A stretch of DNA of 64,000 nt from Favolaschia claudopus (lineage: Eukaryota; Basidiomycota; Agaricomycetes; Agaricales; Mycenaceae), in contig JAWWNJ010000030.1 in assembly GCA_037176885.1 (NCBI GenBank), forward strand, positions 1,488,001-1,552,000, read 5' to 3'. The position numbers and the translations under genes are program-made. Below, piece after piece: positions 43,208 through 54,948 of this stretch (position 1 is its first letter; each line of letters starts with the position of its first letter). The notes beneath the pieces are model-generated. The model was given only the letters and a program-made list of their open reading frames with translations, had not been told where the DNA came from and did not search any database.

Positions 43208-44043
43208 TAGTACAAGTCCTTGTTCTTCAGGATATCCAGAGGAGCTATCAGACTATGGGGATAAAGAAATGCCAAATGATCTAGAGCTTGATTCCATAGT
43301 CTATCTGGAGGTTGATACAGACCATGATGAAGTCTATGATGAAGATGCATATGACTGGGAACAGATTGCAACTGCGAAATTCAGGTAGCGTTTGCCGGTG
43401 ATGGTTTTAAAGGAGGAAGAAGATAAGAGAGATGCTAATAAGTATAGCCTGTTACGAAAGTCGCCGCTTGTAGCCTACTATTGAGGCGGCGGTTGGGCGG
43501 AGCGGCGGAGCTGTCCACGTACTTATCTTGACGCTGGAGACAGGCTGCAGGTTGTGCGATGACGCCGGCGAGGATAGGCCGCCTGTTACGGAATTTGCTG
43601 CGGACCTTGTCTGAAACACGGGGTTGAAAGCGGTCAATGGGGATACCTAAGTCTCGAGAACTGCAAAAGGCGCGTCAATTAAACCTGTCTTACGCGTCTT
43701 TTCGTTTAATCTCTTATTGGGAGCTTGCTCTCCCTATTCAGGCTGACACCGAATGGTGATGGGGCTGTGCTGAGCAGATGATGGAGCTTGTGATGGCTGC
43801 CGTCAATCGCACGGCGATGCGTCGGCGCAGTGATAAGCGCATCTTCCGAATGATAAGTACGGCGCATGTCCGTGTGATCCACCAGAGTGCCGAGTGATCA
43901 GTGAGTGATCCTGACTGATCTCGAGCGATGGGAGTGTTGTTCCGCGTGATTTTGCGTTCCTTTCGACTGATTTGTGAATCCTCCGCACATCACAGTTTGT
44001 GTGACCGGTCATTGACTGGGTCATTGACCGGGTCAGTCAGGCC
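43208..44043. other. No gene; includes a hairpin-type repeat
   Basis: TTGGGAGCTTGCTCTCCC at 43717-43734 belongs to the hairpin family seen at 10328 and 25403. TCATTGACC/GGTCA words at 44008-44035 resemble the interior of the hAT MITE at 5973. Confidence 0.4.
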
Positions 44044-44399
44044 CCCGGTCACTACCTATTAGGTCGGTCGGCGATAGAGTAAAACAACACTTCAAAAACG
44101 GCCTACCTGGGTCGGCAAAATAGAGCAAATCAGCCCGTAAACAGCGAAAATCTTTGAAGTCACTACCTCTTGGGTGAGCCCTGAACATTGATTTTTCGAT
44201 TGTTTTTCAAGGCCGCAGCCGAAGATTCCAGCCTAACTAACAGAAGGCGTCTCTGACGAAAAAATGGCCACATTAATGAAAATTCGACCGAAAAACGTCG
44301 GAAATAGAGTAAATCGGGGCCCGATGGACCCAAAATCATAGAGTAAATTAGCCCAGAATCTGGCTGCGAATCCGACCTGCCTAATAGGTAGTGACCGGG
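44044..44399. mobile_element. MITE, CCCGGTCACTA family, copy 2
   Basis: CCCGGTCACTACCTATTAGG is mirrored by CCTAATAGGTAGTGACCGGG, 356 bp in all. It shares AGAGTAAAACAAC with 25868-26117. Confidence 0.65.
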
Positions 44400-45145
44400 T
44401 ACTTTATATAACAACGTAAATTATGCTACGACGTGCTTGAGCCCTCATACCATCTACAGCTCAGCAGGAAAGTGTCGGCACCTGTTGGCACCATGGTCTG
44501 GAATTCCATTTACAAATCGACATTGCATAGAGATTTTCAGGTGATCAGATAGTCGAGACTGTCGATGCACATCACCGCAAACTGTTTTTTTCAAGGCCCG
44601 CGGGTGTCGATGAGGCCCGCAACCGTATATATATCTGACGGCCATTCCTCAGGGCACTTTGGGAGCTGGTCCTTCCAAAGCCATCCATTACTCAGTAATG
44701 GCAGGAACATCCTCAGATAACGGTATATCGCCAACTACTGTACTGCTGCTTTGACCCTTCTTCGACAACGATGCAGGTGTTTGGCAGCCAAATTCTTCGC
44801 GACGCGTACACTTCCTCCAAGTATCTGTGGATCAATCTTCAAGACTCAGAAAGCCGTTGATGTCTCCTCCACCACCGTATACCCCACCCCTCCCAATTTG
44901 ACGCAATACTCATAGACAGGCGTGGGTTCCGAGAGCAGGTAAAATAATTTGATATTCTGAGCATATGGTTATTCTCATTCCAATGGTCAAGTCATCCTCT
45001 GTCGTGAGGAAATTCTTATATATGTGCCTATCACATCATTTTTCGTGGTGTAATTAAGAGGTCACAACGGCGGATCGGACAAATTTGGGCTGATTTGAAC
45101 TGTTTATTTAACCGCCACCAAATATTGGACTTGAATATCGATGTA
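44400..45145. other. No gene recognised
   Basis: Nothing supportable seen. Confidence 0.4.
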
Positions 45146-45522
45146 CTGTACTATTTCAACCGTAGATTCACCGGGTGTGACATGAATTTAAATTTAATGG
45201 ATAACAAGTTGGTGAGTTGCCTGTGACAGTATTTTTTCATCATTCAAATGATAATGGATTCACTCGAAATTGACGACGCTGTGGGCTGAATTTTCGCTGC
45301 TTTGGGCTGCTGATAGTCAGTGCACCTCGAAAACCATGTCATGCGCAAGAGGACGGTAATTTTCACAGGTGCTGAAGAAAATTCGGGAAAATTCACCCAA
45401 AAATTCAATATTTTGGTTAAAATGTCACTTACTTCAGCGCCCCTCGTTACATGTTACGAAAATTAAATAGCTTCGATTCAAGGGTCGCTGTGACGCGTTA
45501 CTTGAAGCTACGGTTGAAATAG
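45146..45522. mobile_element. MITE, CTGTACTATTTC family, copy 2
   Basis: The left end CTGTACTATTTCAACCGTAG follows TA. The right end CTACGGTTGAAATAG is also followed by TA but lacks the last four or so TIR bases. Related to 32625-32857. Confidence 0.65.
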
Positions 45523-45575
45523 TAATTTTCCGAATACAAATTCTCATCCTTCATCGACGCGAAACTTGATCTTTA

Positions 45576-45886
45576 CAGTGCCGGACAACCAAAATCGACG
45601 ATGATGATTGCCGAAGAACGCGAATTTTTGGCATAAATCTGACTTCAGAATCAGACTCAGCACCCTCGAAAACGTCCAAAAAACCACCTCCGAAGTTTTT
45701 CCCACGACATTTTAGCTGTAGCCAAATTTTTGAGCCAAAAAAATCAAAATTGTATGTACTGTATCGTTTCGACCAAAAGTTCACGGGGTGTCACCCGTCA
45801 CCAACATTGTTCAATGAACAGATAGTTCACAGCACCCCTTCCATAGAGGGAAGATCAAAGTTGTCGACTTTGCGTGTCCGGCACTG
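45576..45886. mobile_element. Complete MITE, CAGTGCCGGACAA family, 311 bp
   Basis: CAGTGCCGGACAACCAAAAT and, inverted, CAGTGCCGGACACGCAAAGT are flanked by TA at 45574-45575 and 45887-45888. Mariner/pogo type by target. No transposase. Confidence 0.75.
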
Positions 45887-46345
45887 TACCACCACATCGT
45901 GGCCCCATGCCGAGTGCAAAACGCAAGGCGGAGCGTGTCCAGCTCAAACAAGGTCGCAACCAAGGGGCTTCGAAATCTAAAATAGCTGAATCATGTCAGA
46001 TTATGAAAGAAGGGCCAATTCTGAGTAGGATTCCATTTTACTGACATTTTACCGCCCAGTGGTTCTTGAGTTAGAGGGGTCCCCGATTTCTCTGAGAGAA
46101 AAAAATCGAGGTATAGTATGGATTTCGCAAATTTGATCCCCCTTGGGTGTGGGTAGAATTTAAGGTCGCGGGGGGATTAACGGATCCATAGAAACCATAG
46201 GGCCATAGCGCATGGGTGTAAAGAAATATACAAGAAGGTGAAGGGGGTATAGGGTGGGCCGAATCCTTGTGTGGTGTGCGCGTAGTTGGTTTGTGGCTGG
46301 GCTGAGGTGTAAATTGGGGAGCGTGGTTGAGCGCTGCCCTCGCGC

Positions 46346-46699
46346 TTAATCTGCCTCTCCATCGTCCGAGTCTTCGTCCGGAGGCTCCGGCTCGTCTTCG
46401 TAGACCGGTAGGTCTTGTGGCGTGCGGGTTTTGCCCGTCTTTGTGAACGCCCCGGACAACTCGAGGAATTTGGCCAGTGCGGCTATTCCGTCTTTTGTGC
46501 CCAGTATCTCGGGCAGGGAAATATCCCTTGAGACTTTCCTGAGGATGTACCGTTGGTCCTCGTATTGAGGACACTCGCGGAGGAGGTGTTCCCGCGTCTG
46601 GAAAGCTTCACCGCAGGGGCAGTCAACGTCCTCAGACGGGACAAAGCGGCTGTAGTGCTGAAAAGCAATGCCCGATGCGGCACTGCGTAACCCGTCCAA
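46346..46699 (-). pseudogene. LINE C-terminal zinc-knuckle segment
   Basis: RFVPSEDVDCPCGEAFQTRE then HLLRECPQYEDQR gives a C-X-C...H...C knuckle, as found at the end of basidiomycete LINE ORF2 proteins. It is one frame away from the RNase H segment. The overlap CRIGHCFS/HYSRFVPSED shows a single one-base indel near 46660. The tail is acidic (EPEPPDEDSDDGEAD). Confidence 0.7.
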
Positions 46700-47711
46700 A
46701 AATTTCCCGTTTCAACGTCGTAATGTGTGGGGTAGGTTTGAGGGAGGGGGGGAGTCGATTCGCCATCGCAAAGCCGCCGGTATTTGGTGCTGACTTCCAT
46801 TCCCCCGCCCACGTCTTCTGGACCTTCTCCTTTGACTTCCTGAGTGCATGGGAACGAGTGCCACCGGGTGGTGCCGCCAGTTCCGCTCCAGCCTTCGCTA
46901 GTGCGTCGGCTCGTTCGTTTCCATCGATGTCGCAGTGGCCCGGTGACCATGCAATTTCGACTTTGTGTCCCGGGTCGGCGTCGAGAAACGCGCATATTCT
47001 TTTATGGAATATGTGCGCGGAAAGTTGCCCGGGGCGGGGTTTGGGGTCGCAGATGGTATCGATTGCGGACACATTATCTGCGAAGAAGTGAATCTCTTTT
47101 TGCGGGTTGGTGGCGGCCATGGAGACAGCTTTGGCTGCTCCAAATAGCAGGCCCGTGTGTTCGGCGTCGTACACCTCAGCGCGGCTGCCCAGGCTGATGC
47201 TTCGGGCGAAGATTTCTTTGTCTTCATGGTACATTACAAAACCTGCGCCTGCTCTGCGCACACGGTGCACAGCGCGTTGCGAGCCGTCGGAATATACGAG
47301 GAGGTGGCGGGGGGAAGAGGTGAATTGACTTATCTTCTCTTTGTGCGCCTTTGCTGCTTCCTCTTTCTCCTCTCCCGCCGTCCCGGATATACGCAGGCGC
47401 TCTCCGAAATCCGCCGCCGTGCGTCGCCACGGTTCAGTGAGGTAAGGGAAGATGCGTTCGTCATTTGGTGATGTGGATTGAGCCACGCGTTGGAGTTGAG
47501 TAGTCTTTTTGCGGTTAACCTTGCTCTTGGAACCCGGTGGACGGACTGGGATAGGTGGCGGGGAAGATGGTACTTTCCCTCCCCACCAAGCATCAGGTAG
47601 TCTTTGAATTACTGGCCTGTTTTTACTCAGCTTGTTAAACCGGAGCGCCGCACGCCTACTCCCCTCATCCAGCGCCAGGCGTATTGGCGGGATTGACGCC
47701 TCAATTTCCAA
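46632..47711 (-). pseudogene. LINE RNase H domain
   Basis: A 359-residue open frame. Seen: the type I RNase H residues are in order, YSDGS (D142), AEHTGL (E184), ADNVSA (D212), and SPGHCDIDGNERADALAK with H259 and D268. Known: this domain removes the RNA strand during reverse transcription. The segment begins EIEASIPPIRLALDEGSRRA, normally contiguous with the RT, but here the RT frame stops at 47716, five bases before this frame. The catalytic residues look intact. Confidence 0.8.
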
Positions 47712-47715
47712 CGCG

Positions 47716-49431
47716 TTAATGGGGGAGGTCCGGAATGCCGCGCATATCAGCCTTAGGGCACGGCGTTGGACCTTCTCCAGCTGCTTTTTGTGATGCCTTG
47801 TACAAGTGACGGAGGTGTTGTTGAGAGAGCCCCTTCACGGTTGAGAGCATCGATAAGCCGTTGACCGTGTTCTCCGCGCGGGCAGCCATCGTCTTGACAT
47901 GGTGGTTGAAGGAGAGCTGCATGTCGAGGTAGACGCCAAGCCATTTGATCGTGTCGAAGCCGGTGATGGTGTTCTCCGTGCCGTCGGCGTTTGGAAGGCG
48001 GATGGCGGGATTGCCGAGGAGCAGCGTCCCCTTACTCTTCCGGCTGCCCGTGTAGTGCATGAGCTCGCGTTTTGCGTCGTCGATCGCGAGCCCCCACTTG
48101 CCCAGCGTCGTTCGGATTTTGATGTATGCCTTGCGGAGGAGTCGGATGTTGGTCTCGAGGGATTTGGAGGCGACGTAGATTTTTCCGTCGTCTACATACA
48201 TGATCAATGCAACTTCAGTGGGACCATCTGGAGCAGGGAATGAACTCGCCGCGTTAGGTGACGGCTTGAACATTTCCAAAACTTCTGCACTGTAGAAGGC
48301 GGCGAGGATTGGCGAGACAGGAGAGCCTTGGGGGATGCCGTTGACGACCATTTTCATTTCTCCCCGTTTCCCGTCAATGCAGACTGCCGCTTGTCGATCC
48401 TCCAAGAAAGATGCGACCCATCGGACGTATTCCAGTGGTATCCGCTCGCGCCGAAGCTCGCACAGAAGCCGCTGGTGATTCACAAAATCAAAATATCGTT
48501 TTATATCGAAAGTTAACGCAGATACGACTTTACCGTTATTCCATGCCGATTGCACGTCATTGGTAAACGTTAAAATTGCGTCCGAGGTAGATGTGTTTGC
48601 GCAACCCCCGAATTGGGTGCCAGGTATGAGGTCGTGTCGACCCGCAAGGAAAGACAGCCGGCGCGCAATGATTTTTTCAAGTACTTTCCCCATGCACTCC
48701 AAGAGCTGGATGAGACGATATGCCCTTGGGTTGGAGTAGTCAGGCTTCCGTGGTTTACGCAGCGCTATTGCGATGGCCTTCCGCCACTCGCGCGGGTGGA
48801 ATCCGTTGCGCAGGCATCGTTTGAGCAGCATATGGATCTCTGCATGTGCGTCCTGCCATGCCCAGCGGATAACGTTGTAGGATATGTCGCTGTCGCCTGG
48901 CGCGATGTTGGTGCTGGAGTCCCAGATGGCCTCGCGCACCTCTGCCACAGTTATGTCATGGAAATCGAAGTCGTCAGGTTGACGGTCTGTTAGATCCGGG
49001 TCGAATTCGTCAACGAGGGGTGGGGGAGGTTGAAAAAGCTCCTCGCGGACCGCTTCGCACTTGTCATGGTGTGAGACCGCAGGGGATTGGCCGTTCCTAC
49101 GGTTAATGGCGGGCGTGGGGTAATTCCGCGCACCTTTGGACCACTTTCGGAAACCCCAAATGTCCTCCGTATGCGCCTCCTCAAGCTTTCCAATCGCCCA
49201 CTTCGCCTTGGTGGCCTTGCATAGGCGCTTGAAGAAGTTCGCCGCCTTCTTGACTTTGCTACGCAAAGCTCGGCATCTGGTTCCAGCTCTCGCTTCAAAC
49301 TCGTTCTGTTCAGACTGCGCTGCTTTGAGGTTGTCGCCTGCTTTGTTTGAGTTCCTCGCTCCACCATGGTTTCGCGTTGGAGCTGGGCATCCGAACCTTG
49401 CCCACCCGTTCCGTGGCCTCGCGCATAGCAT
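47716..49431 (-). pseudogene. LINE reverse transcriptase domain
   Basis: A 571-residue open frame. Seen: the N-terminal linker (LKAAQSEQNEFEARAGTR), RT motif A TFDIKRYFDF with Asp at 309, motif B GIPQGSPVSPILAAFYS at 365-381, and the catalytic box MYVDD at 411-415. Thumb residues follow (KWLGVYLDMQLSFNHHVKTM). Known: the RT primes on nicked target DNA in the nucleus. The end (after HLRHLYKAS) is out of frame with expected sequence and lacks the usual PVITYASPVWW-like stretch, so a small deletion and frameshift separate it from RNase H. The first 25 or so residues are also out of frame with the endonuclease. Confidence 0.8.
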
Positions 49432-49774
49432 CAGTGAGGGCTTTTGCGGCAGCTGTGAGTTGGTCGTTGGAAACCGGTAGCTGCTCGTCCATAATCAGGG
49501 TGATGTGCTGCCGGTGCGCCTCCAGAGTCTGCCGGAAGGCCTTGCTCCAATCTGCTGGGTCCACCTCCTTCAGGCTAAACTTTACGCCAGTCGTATTGTC
49601 GATTTCGGTTCGTCCATGGTCCATGGTCCATCGAATACCTTTGTGGTCCGAGCCGTATGACATGGTGTCATCGATTGTCCAGTCCTTGACCGTGTCGTTG
49701 TTGACTGCCGCTGCGTTGACGAAAGTCAAATCTATAACCGACGACGAAAGCCGGTGTGGGGTAGCTAGCAGCAT
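49340..49774 (-). pseudogene. LINE endonuclease C-terminal segment
   Basis: RLSSSVIDLTFVNAAAVNND, then DDTMSYGSDHKGIRWTMD, preserves the terminal SDH signature of AP-like LINE endonucleases. A linker helix and KPWWSEELKQSRR follow, where the frame shifts into the RT frame near 49340. The catalytic Glu/Asp residues of the N-terminal part are absent. Confidence 0.7.
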
Positions 49775-49813
49775 AGTTGTTTGGTAGTGTAGATTACAGA
49801 TGTCGTAGCTTAG

Positions 49814-51268
49814 TCAGCTTCTACATTGGGTTTTCCTGCCTTCACCCATCCGCTGCGAGCCCCGTTGGCTCATCTCCAGTCTAGTATCTCCCCGGGAGGT
49901 CTCCACCGGCCATCGTGTGGAACGTAAGTAACTTCCTTTTTTGTTTAGCAGCGCATATCCCTTCTCCGCCGTCCAATCCACAAAGTTCCTCCAGCGAGAG
50001 TTACTGTGTACGCCGAGGCAAGACCAGAGTCTGAATCGTCGTGATTGACCCCTGAGTTCAAAGAAGTCCCGTAAGGCATCGATGACACGAGACTTTCCGG
50101 TACCGCCAGGTCCAGCTAAAAACATTCGCAGTTGTTCGGGTCTAGATTTCAAGCTATGCTCGGCGATTATTCGAAATGCATTCGCTTGCTCCTTGTTCAG
50201 TGTCCACTTTGTGATGTGAGTCTCTATGTCAATGTTTTTCTCTGGCTCGGAACCTTGAATATCTTGTCTGATTTCGACTGTCTGGTCAGCTGCACTTCGG
50301 AATCCACTTCCAACTGAGATCCAAGCACCGGGTCCTTGCGAAGCCTCTGTTCGATTCTCAGAAGATGTCGCGGATGGCTTGGAAACATTTTGTTTGTATT
50401 CATCTCTTCGGTCCGTGTAAGCTTTTTCCCATATATCTTCAACATATGTGTCGTGTGCTAAGTGTGTGCCGCTAGGGCCGTCACTTGGTTCAGATGAATT
50501 ATTATCCTCGTCGACGTCCATGTCTGCCGCTGAAGGTACGTCATATAAACCCGCTTCCTCAGCATAATTGAAACATTCCAGAATAGCTTCAGCTGTCGCA
50601 GCTTTTTTGTATGAAAACCGTGTTGTCAGTGTTTCCAAATGATCCAGTATCATAGATTCGGTCACATCGTCTGCAGAAAAATTATCACTGTCTGTCCTCG
50701 TTTTACGGCGGCCCTTGGCCGTGACAGCACTTCGAACCCAATCGCGTCGTTCAGCAAAATGGTCGTCGCGGCTGTCTCGGCATTCACGAAGCATTTGCAT
50801 GTTATTCATTTTAAACGAAACTCCCGGTGAGCATGTTTTCGTGAAATCATCGAAAGCATCTTGCCCAGTAGCATGACAGCCCTTCAAGTCACTAGCACGC
50901 CGCCAAGGCTTGAAGAATATCAACATCAACCGGCAATATTTTGGTCGTAACTCTTCTTTGTCTCCAGGAATTCCTGGGCCAATGGGAACCGGAACTAGTT
51001 TGTCATAAGGTGCGCGGACTCGCAAATGGTGTGTTTTGGCCTGCTCATGACCATCTTGCAGTTCAACTCGTGGACGTCGGCGACCCTCATATTCAGTCAT
51101 GGAACACGACATTGTCCTCTGCAGCATCTTCGTCAACCATATTCTCATCGTCAACATCTTCGGGGTCATCATCATTTCCGTCAACATATTCTTCGTTTTC
51201 TTCGTTGTTGCGTCGTCGATCTCGAGATTTTTTGACTTTATCAATCTGCGAAATGAAATCCCAAACAC
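49814..51268 (-). pseudogene. Helitron helicase N-terminal part
   Basis: Seen: LRVRAPYDKLVPVPIGPGIP, LRPKYCRLMLIFFKPWRRAS then DLKGC, typical of the region linking Rep to helicase. Then WTLNKEQANAFRIIAEHSLK and Walker A FLAGPGGTGKSRVIDALRDF (about 50125-50055), followed by RRFRLWSCLG. Known: the Pif1-family helicase unwinds donor DNA during rolling-circle transposition. Helicase motifs beyond Ia are not recognisable. The frame degenerates and ends at the LINE junction near 49.8 kb. Confidence 0.7.
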
Positions 51269-51572
51269 ATGTGTCAGTCAGTTCCGTGCCACGCATTTGA
51301 TAGTCTGCCAGCTGACTCGAGAGGGGTACTAATCTGCCTTGACCGTTGACAGAAACACCGATTTCTTGGTTATCATCCTGCAAGCTCGGATCTTCAAGTT
51401 CGACAAGATCATTGAGAAAAGGGGAGTCATCATTGTCGCCGAACTCTGAGTCGTCATCGTCATCGTCGTGAGAATTAGTGTCACCGGGACCATTCTGAGG
51501 GATGTCATTCTTCTCGGGAAGGTCTGCTTCGTTTGCATCGGTTTCTGTATTTTCTGTATCGACTTTCTTCAT
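51093..51572 (-). pseudogene. Helitron acidic linker between Rep and helicase
   Basis: A 159-codon frame rich in Asp/Glu (DDDDDDSEFGDNDDSP), with QLADYQMRGTELTDTCVWDF then ISQIDK, a segment often seen between Rep and helicase in fungal Helitrons. It overlaps the start of the next frame, marking a frameshift. Confidence 0.55.
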
Positions 51573-51905
51573 TCAGGACTCGGTAGGTCTTTGTTTATGA
51601 AACCTTCGAACGCAGTCCAATACAGGTTCCGATAGGTGTGGCTGGTGAAGTGGTCTTCAAAATCCATGAGGTAGGAGGCAACTTGTTGACCCGAAAGTTC
51701 TTGCTGAGAAATCATTGCATAGGCACATTTCTGAAGCAATTTCTTTGCGCGCGTGGTTTGATCTGTCTCGTGCGGATTGACCTCTCCCAATTTTTTGACA
51801 GCCAGCTCCAACATCGAGAAAGCGACGTGAGTTTTCAAGTGCGATTTAGTGATATAATTCGTGATATAATACAGAATTCCTTTCGCTGATGCCCCGGAAC
51901 CAAGG
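51569..51905 (-). pseudogene. Helitron Rep, catalytic tyrosine segment
   Basis: FLGSGASAKGILYYITNYIT then KSHLKTHVAFSMLELAVKKL contains the Y2-type Tyr pair (ILYYITNYI), which is expected to form the covalent DNA link. Upstream, about 125 bp (51893-52018) of unrelated sequence separates it from NMDIKF. AAATTC stands at both junctions, suggesting a small insertion. Confidence 0.65.
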
Positions 51906-52018
51906 AATTTGTAAGGATTTATGTAATGCAGCCAGCCTTGCACCACCACCGCTCCACCAAAAGGGAGCAATGTCAAGCTCGGCTTGACATGTGGCTGGCA
52001 GTATATATACTGGATAAT

Positions 52019-53414
52019 GTCGTATTATGACAGAATTTAATATCCATATTGCAGCGGGTGGCCTCAATCATAGTGGTGTTGAAATTTTTCACCAGCCCAT
52101 CAAGACATCGAAGAGAGACTTCCCCGGTTTCGGGATCAAACGAACTCGTGGAGCGAACATTGTCTTCGTGAAGATGAAACGGCAAGTTTCTGGCTCAGGT
52201 GGTCCTCTCCAGTATTTGAAACAGGTTCGAGAGTGTTCGTGACTTTGACATTGAGAGGCGACATTGCGGACATCCTGTTGTCTTTCAGGTGAGATCGAGT
52301 CTGTTGGCTTACTGGATGAATCACTATCATTGCTGCAGGGGATCGGTACTCCGAGAACAGCACAGGGATGATGTTTGCTAGAAGAAATTTCGACTGAGGG
52401 ATCCGGTTCAGGTGGTATCTGATTTGATATTGTATCGTCGAGAAATGCCAACAACCGTTTGCAAAATTCAATGTCTGCGACGTCTGAACTCAGTGCACGT
52501 TTCTTGATCTCGTCCGGATTGAGTCCACCTTCCAACCAGACCAGCATGTGGCAGTGGAGTGTACCTCGACCCTGAGCCTCCACGCAACCGTAGTATGCCT
52601 TAACTATTCCAAGTACACCGCCGTTGAGATTCTTATGGTCGGGATCATATCCAAGGAGGGCGGAGATAAAGGCTTTCATGTAGATGTTGAAGAACTGTGC
52701 AGCAACGACAGGATTTTTAGCAATCAGCACAGACTGGTCCCAATAATTTGGTATTTCCTCCGGTAATAGCGAATCTGTATCAATCTCCGAGCCAGCTAAA
52801 ATTTTGACAATAGGATTGTATACATCGGCGGGATTGATACTAATGTAGAAACTTGGCAGTCCCTTCTCAATCATTAAACCTCGGATTTCGTTTCGCATAT
52901 TCACTCGGGCGGCCGATGAGCCAGGAACGCAACCCGCAACGGCATTGACTTGTTTGAGAAGGTTGAAAACTTTTTGTTCATCGTTATCTTTTGGTGCGGC
53001 TGAATCGCCGTTTGCAACTCGATGCGAAACTCGTTCAACAACTTCAGGAGACACAGATGCAAACTGGTCAGAGGCAACCGAAGGGAAACTTCCTTTCTTG
53101 ACCTTAAGAGATGTCTGGAGGAGCGTTTCTCGGCGTTGTAACATGTTGAAGGCTGTAAAGAGGAAGGAGGTATGTTCTTGGAAGCGTCGGTCTGACAAGG
53201 AAAGCAGATGTTTGACGTGCCGTTTGAGAGAGAATGCAATAGGGCGTTTGCTGTCCTCGGGACCACCGATACCGTAGGGAAACAGTGTTGGATACATCAT
53301 GGTATGCACCAGCAGTCCGCACATTGAGGTGGTGTTAGCAAAGTCCCCCGAAGACCCAAACGCAGGGTTCACTTTTTCAGATTCTGAACTAGAAGATCTC
53401 GCTCGAGAGCTCAA
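52019..53414 (-). pseudogene. Helitron Rep domain with HUH motif
   Basis: Seen: PAFGSSGDFANTTSMCGLLV start, FLFTAFNMLQRRE, LPSFYISINPADVYNPIVKI and the metal-binding motif QGRGTLHCHMLVWLEGGLNP, with HCH at residues 287-289. SRTCFKYWRGPPEPETCRF follows. A one-base shift near 52180 moves the continuation (HLHEDNVRSTSSFDPETGEV to RCNMDIKF) into another frame. Known: Rep nicks and joins single-stranded DNA in rolling-circle transposition. The N-terminal zinc-finger-like part is missing, because the frame begins at the junction with the 53.4-54.4 kb LINE fragment. Confidence 0.75.
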
Positions 53415-54460
53415 AACCGCACAGATCCTGTCAGGACAATACGGAGCTTCATTTCTAAGGTTCTTATTTCTTTAATATGATCGGTCAGGAAGCGGGAGCA
53501 GTGTCTGCCGAAATCCGTTATATCGGCCTTATATTTGGCCCATACTGTCTGTAAGTTGAAATTGGGATTCCGTTCACTGTTATTTAGTTTCTCGGTATCG
53601 TCATCCAATTTCTTATTGGGTTCATGAACACGGTACATAAATTTCGGGGTCTTGAGAAGATAGACGTGACACTACCTCGACGGAAACCAAACGGTGGTCT
53701 GATGCAACTGCGCAATGCTTAATTGACCAGTTGCGATATTCTGTGAAATGGGTACTGGGGATATAAAATCTGTCGATTCGGGAGTGAGAAACTCGGAGCT
53801 CACCATTCACGTCTGTGCGAATCTGCGTGCAGGTATAGTCCCTCGTGTCTGGGAAGGTCAAACGCCAGCCGTCTTGAAATTGAAACGAGGACATTAGGCG
53901 GGTAAAGCTCGAGGGTACTGGGTCAGGTGCACCTGAGGAGCGGTCAAGAATATCTTCGGTAAAATTCCAATCTCCCGTAGCTTCAGTTGGGAGTGGAAGG
54001 TGGCGGTCAGTACGCCATAAGTTCCATAGGTAGTCCCATAGTTTTTCACGTTCATTCGGTGAATTCGGTGCGTAAATGTTGAGTATATTGCGGCTTTTAC
54101 CCCCATGCGAAGGTATCACAATCATAAACGCCCGTCCAGGCACTAGAACATATTCACGGACATTTTCCGTGTCAACGAACTTTTTATTCAGAAGAAACGA
54201 CACACCCGCAGTTGAATTCGGCTTTGTAGGGTGGGGGGAGTTCAATAACTTGAACCAGCGTTGGAAAATATTGTTGAACTGCGTAACACCGATGTCGTCG
54301 AGGTGTGTTTCTTGGAGCCCCAGTACACCGATACCATTTTGGTCGATAGTATGCTTGATGTGATTGAATTTGTGGTCGGCGCGATGCATAGATTTACCGT
54401 TATCAACTCGGTATTGCGGGAATTAAAATACGTGGTGTTTCCACTGTGTCTTGTCTGATG
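53415..54460 (-). pseudogene. LINE endonuclease fragment (AP-like), second LINE
   Basis: The 255-residue frame from 54389 carries AP-endonuclease-like motifs: GIGVLGLQETHLDD (catalytic Glu), NIYAPNSPNEREKLWDYLW, GDWNFTEDILDRSSG, SHSRIDRFYIP and HCAVASDHRLVSVEV. A following frame (53638-53415) gives the linker NPNFNLQTVWAKYKADITDF. The start is damaged, and the expected RT is replaced by the Helitron at 53414. Known: this enzyme nicks target DNA for priming. The sequence differs from the endonuclease end at 49.3-49.8 kb, so it is a different element. Confidence 0.7.
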
Positions 54461-54948
54461 ATGAGCGGAGGTTGTCCCCACGCAGCTGTCATTTTCCTAT
54501 ATTGGGGACGTGGGAAACAAATATTAGATATTCCGTCGAGAAACGAAGCTATTGATATACTCAATCTGCAGGCTTACCTCACAATGGACGAGAAAAGGGC
54601 ACGCTGGTGCTATTTAGTAGGTGAAACGCATGGTAGTGTCTGTATGGGCGATATACTGTGCAAAAATTAGCCCGAAATTACGTGGTTTTTGTTTGCAACT
54701 TACAACATGCAACTTGCAACTTGGATACAACTTACATCTCCCGTGGTTGCTTGCATCTTCATTGGTTGCATCTCAACGTGGGTACATCTGCATTCTGGTC
54801 GCATCTTGATGATAATTCGTGCCGTCTTTGATTCGGCTGATCGCCGATGTGATTAGGCTGGATCGTATCTGTAAGAAGCTCAACTTTCGCTTGATTAATA
54901 TTGCCTGGCGGTGAATGAGGCTTTTCGATCCATTTTAGAATGAAAATA
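54461..54948. other. No gene; CAACTTGCAACTT-type simple repeats
   Basis: GCAACTT/TACAACTT/GTTGCAT words recur at 54685-54790. No coding sequence. Confidence 0.4.

Larger units (their letters stand above)
46071..49774 (-). mobile_element. 5'-truncated LINE (Tad/I-like non-LTR retrotransposon)
   Basis: The minus strand carries, in order, an endonuclease C-terminus, a reverse transcriptase, RNase H and a CCHC-type knuckle, separated by frame breaks. The N-terminal two thirds of the endonuclease and any ORF1 are missing, as is typical of incomplete LINE insertion. The 5' truncation abuts the truncated Helitron at 49.8 kb. The 3' boundary is approximate; no clear poly(A) was seen. Confidence 0.8.
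49814..53414 (-). mobile_element. Helitron fragment (RepHel), truncated at both ends
   Basis: Rep-domain and helicase segments occur in Helitron order on the minus strand, with frame breaks and a small insertion. The N-terminus of Rep and most of the Pif1-like helicase are missing. Neither the 5' TC end nor the 3' hairpin-CTRR end was found, in keeping with truncation. It is sandwiched between two LINE fragments in the same orientation. Confidence 0.75.

Noticed and set aside
46071..46574. 167-codon frame overlapping the LINE tail
   Set aside because: It is a shadow of the LINE C-terminal and 3' UTR in another frame.
53415..54460. Helentron-type endonuclease belonging to the Helitron
   Set aside because: It lies upstream of Rep rather than after the helicase and carries a LINE EN-RT linker. 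A separate truncated LINE is the simpler reading.
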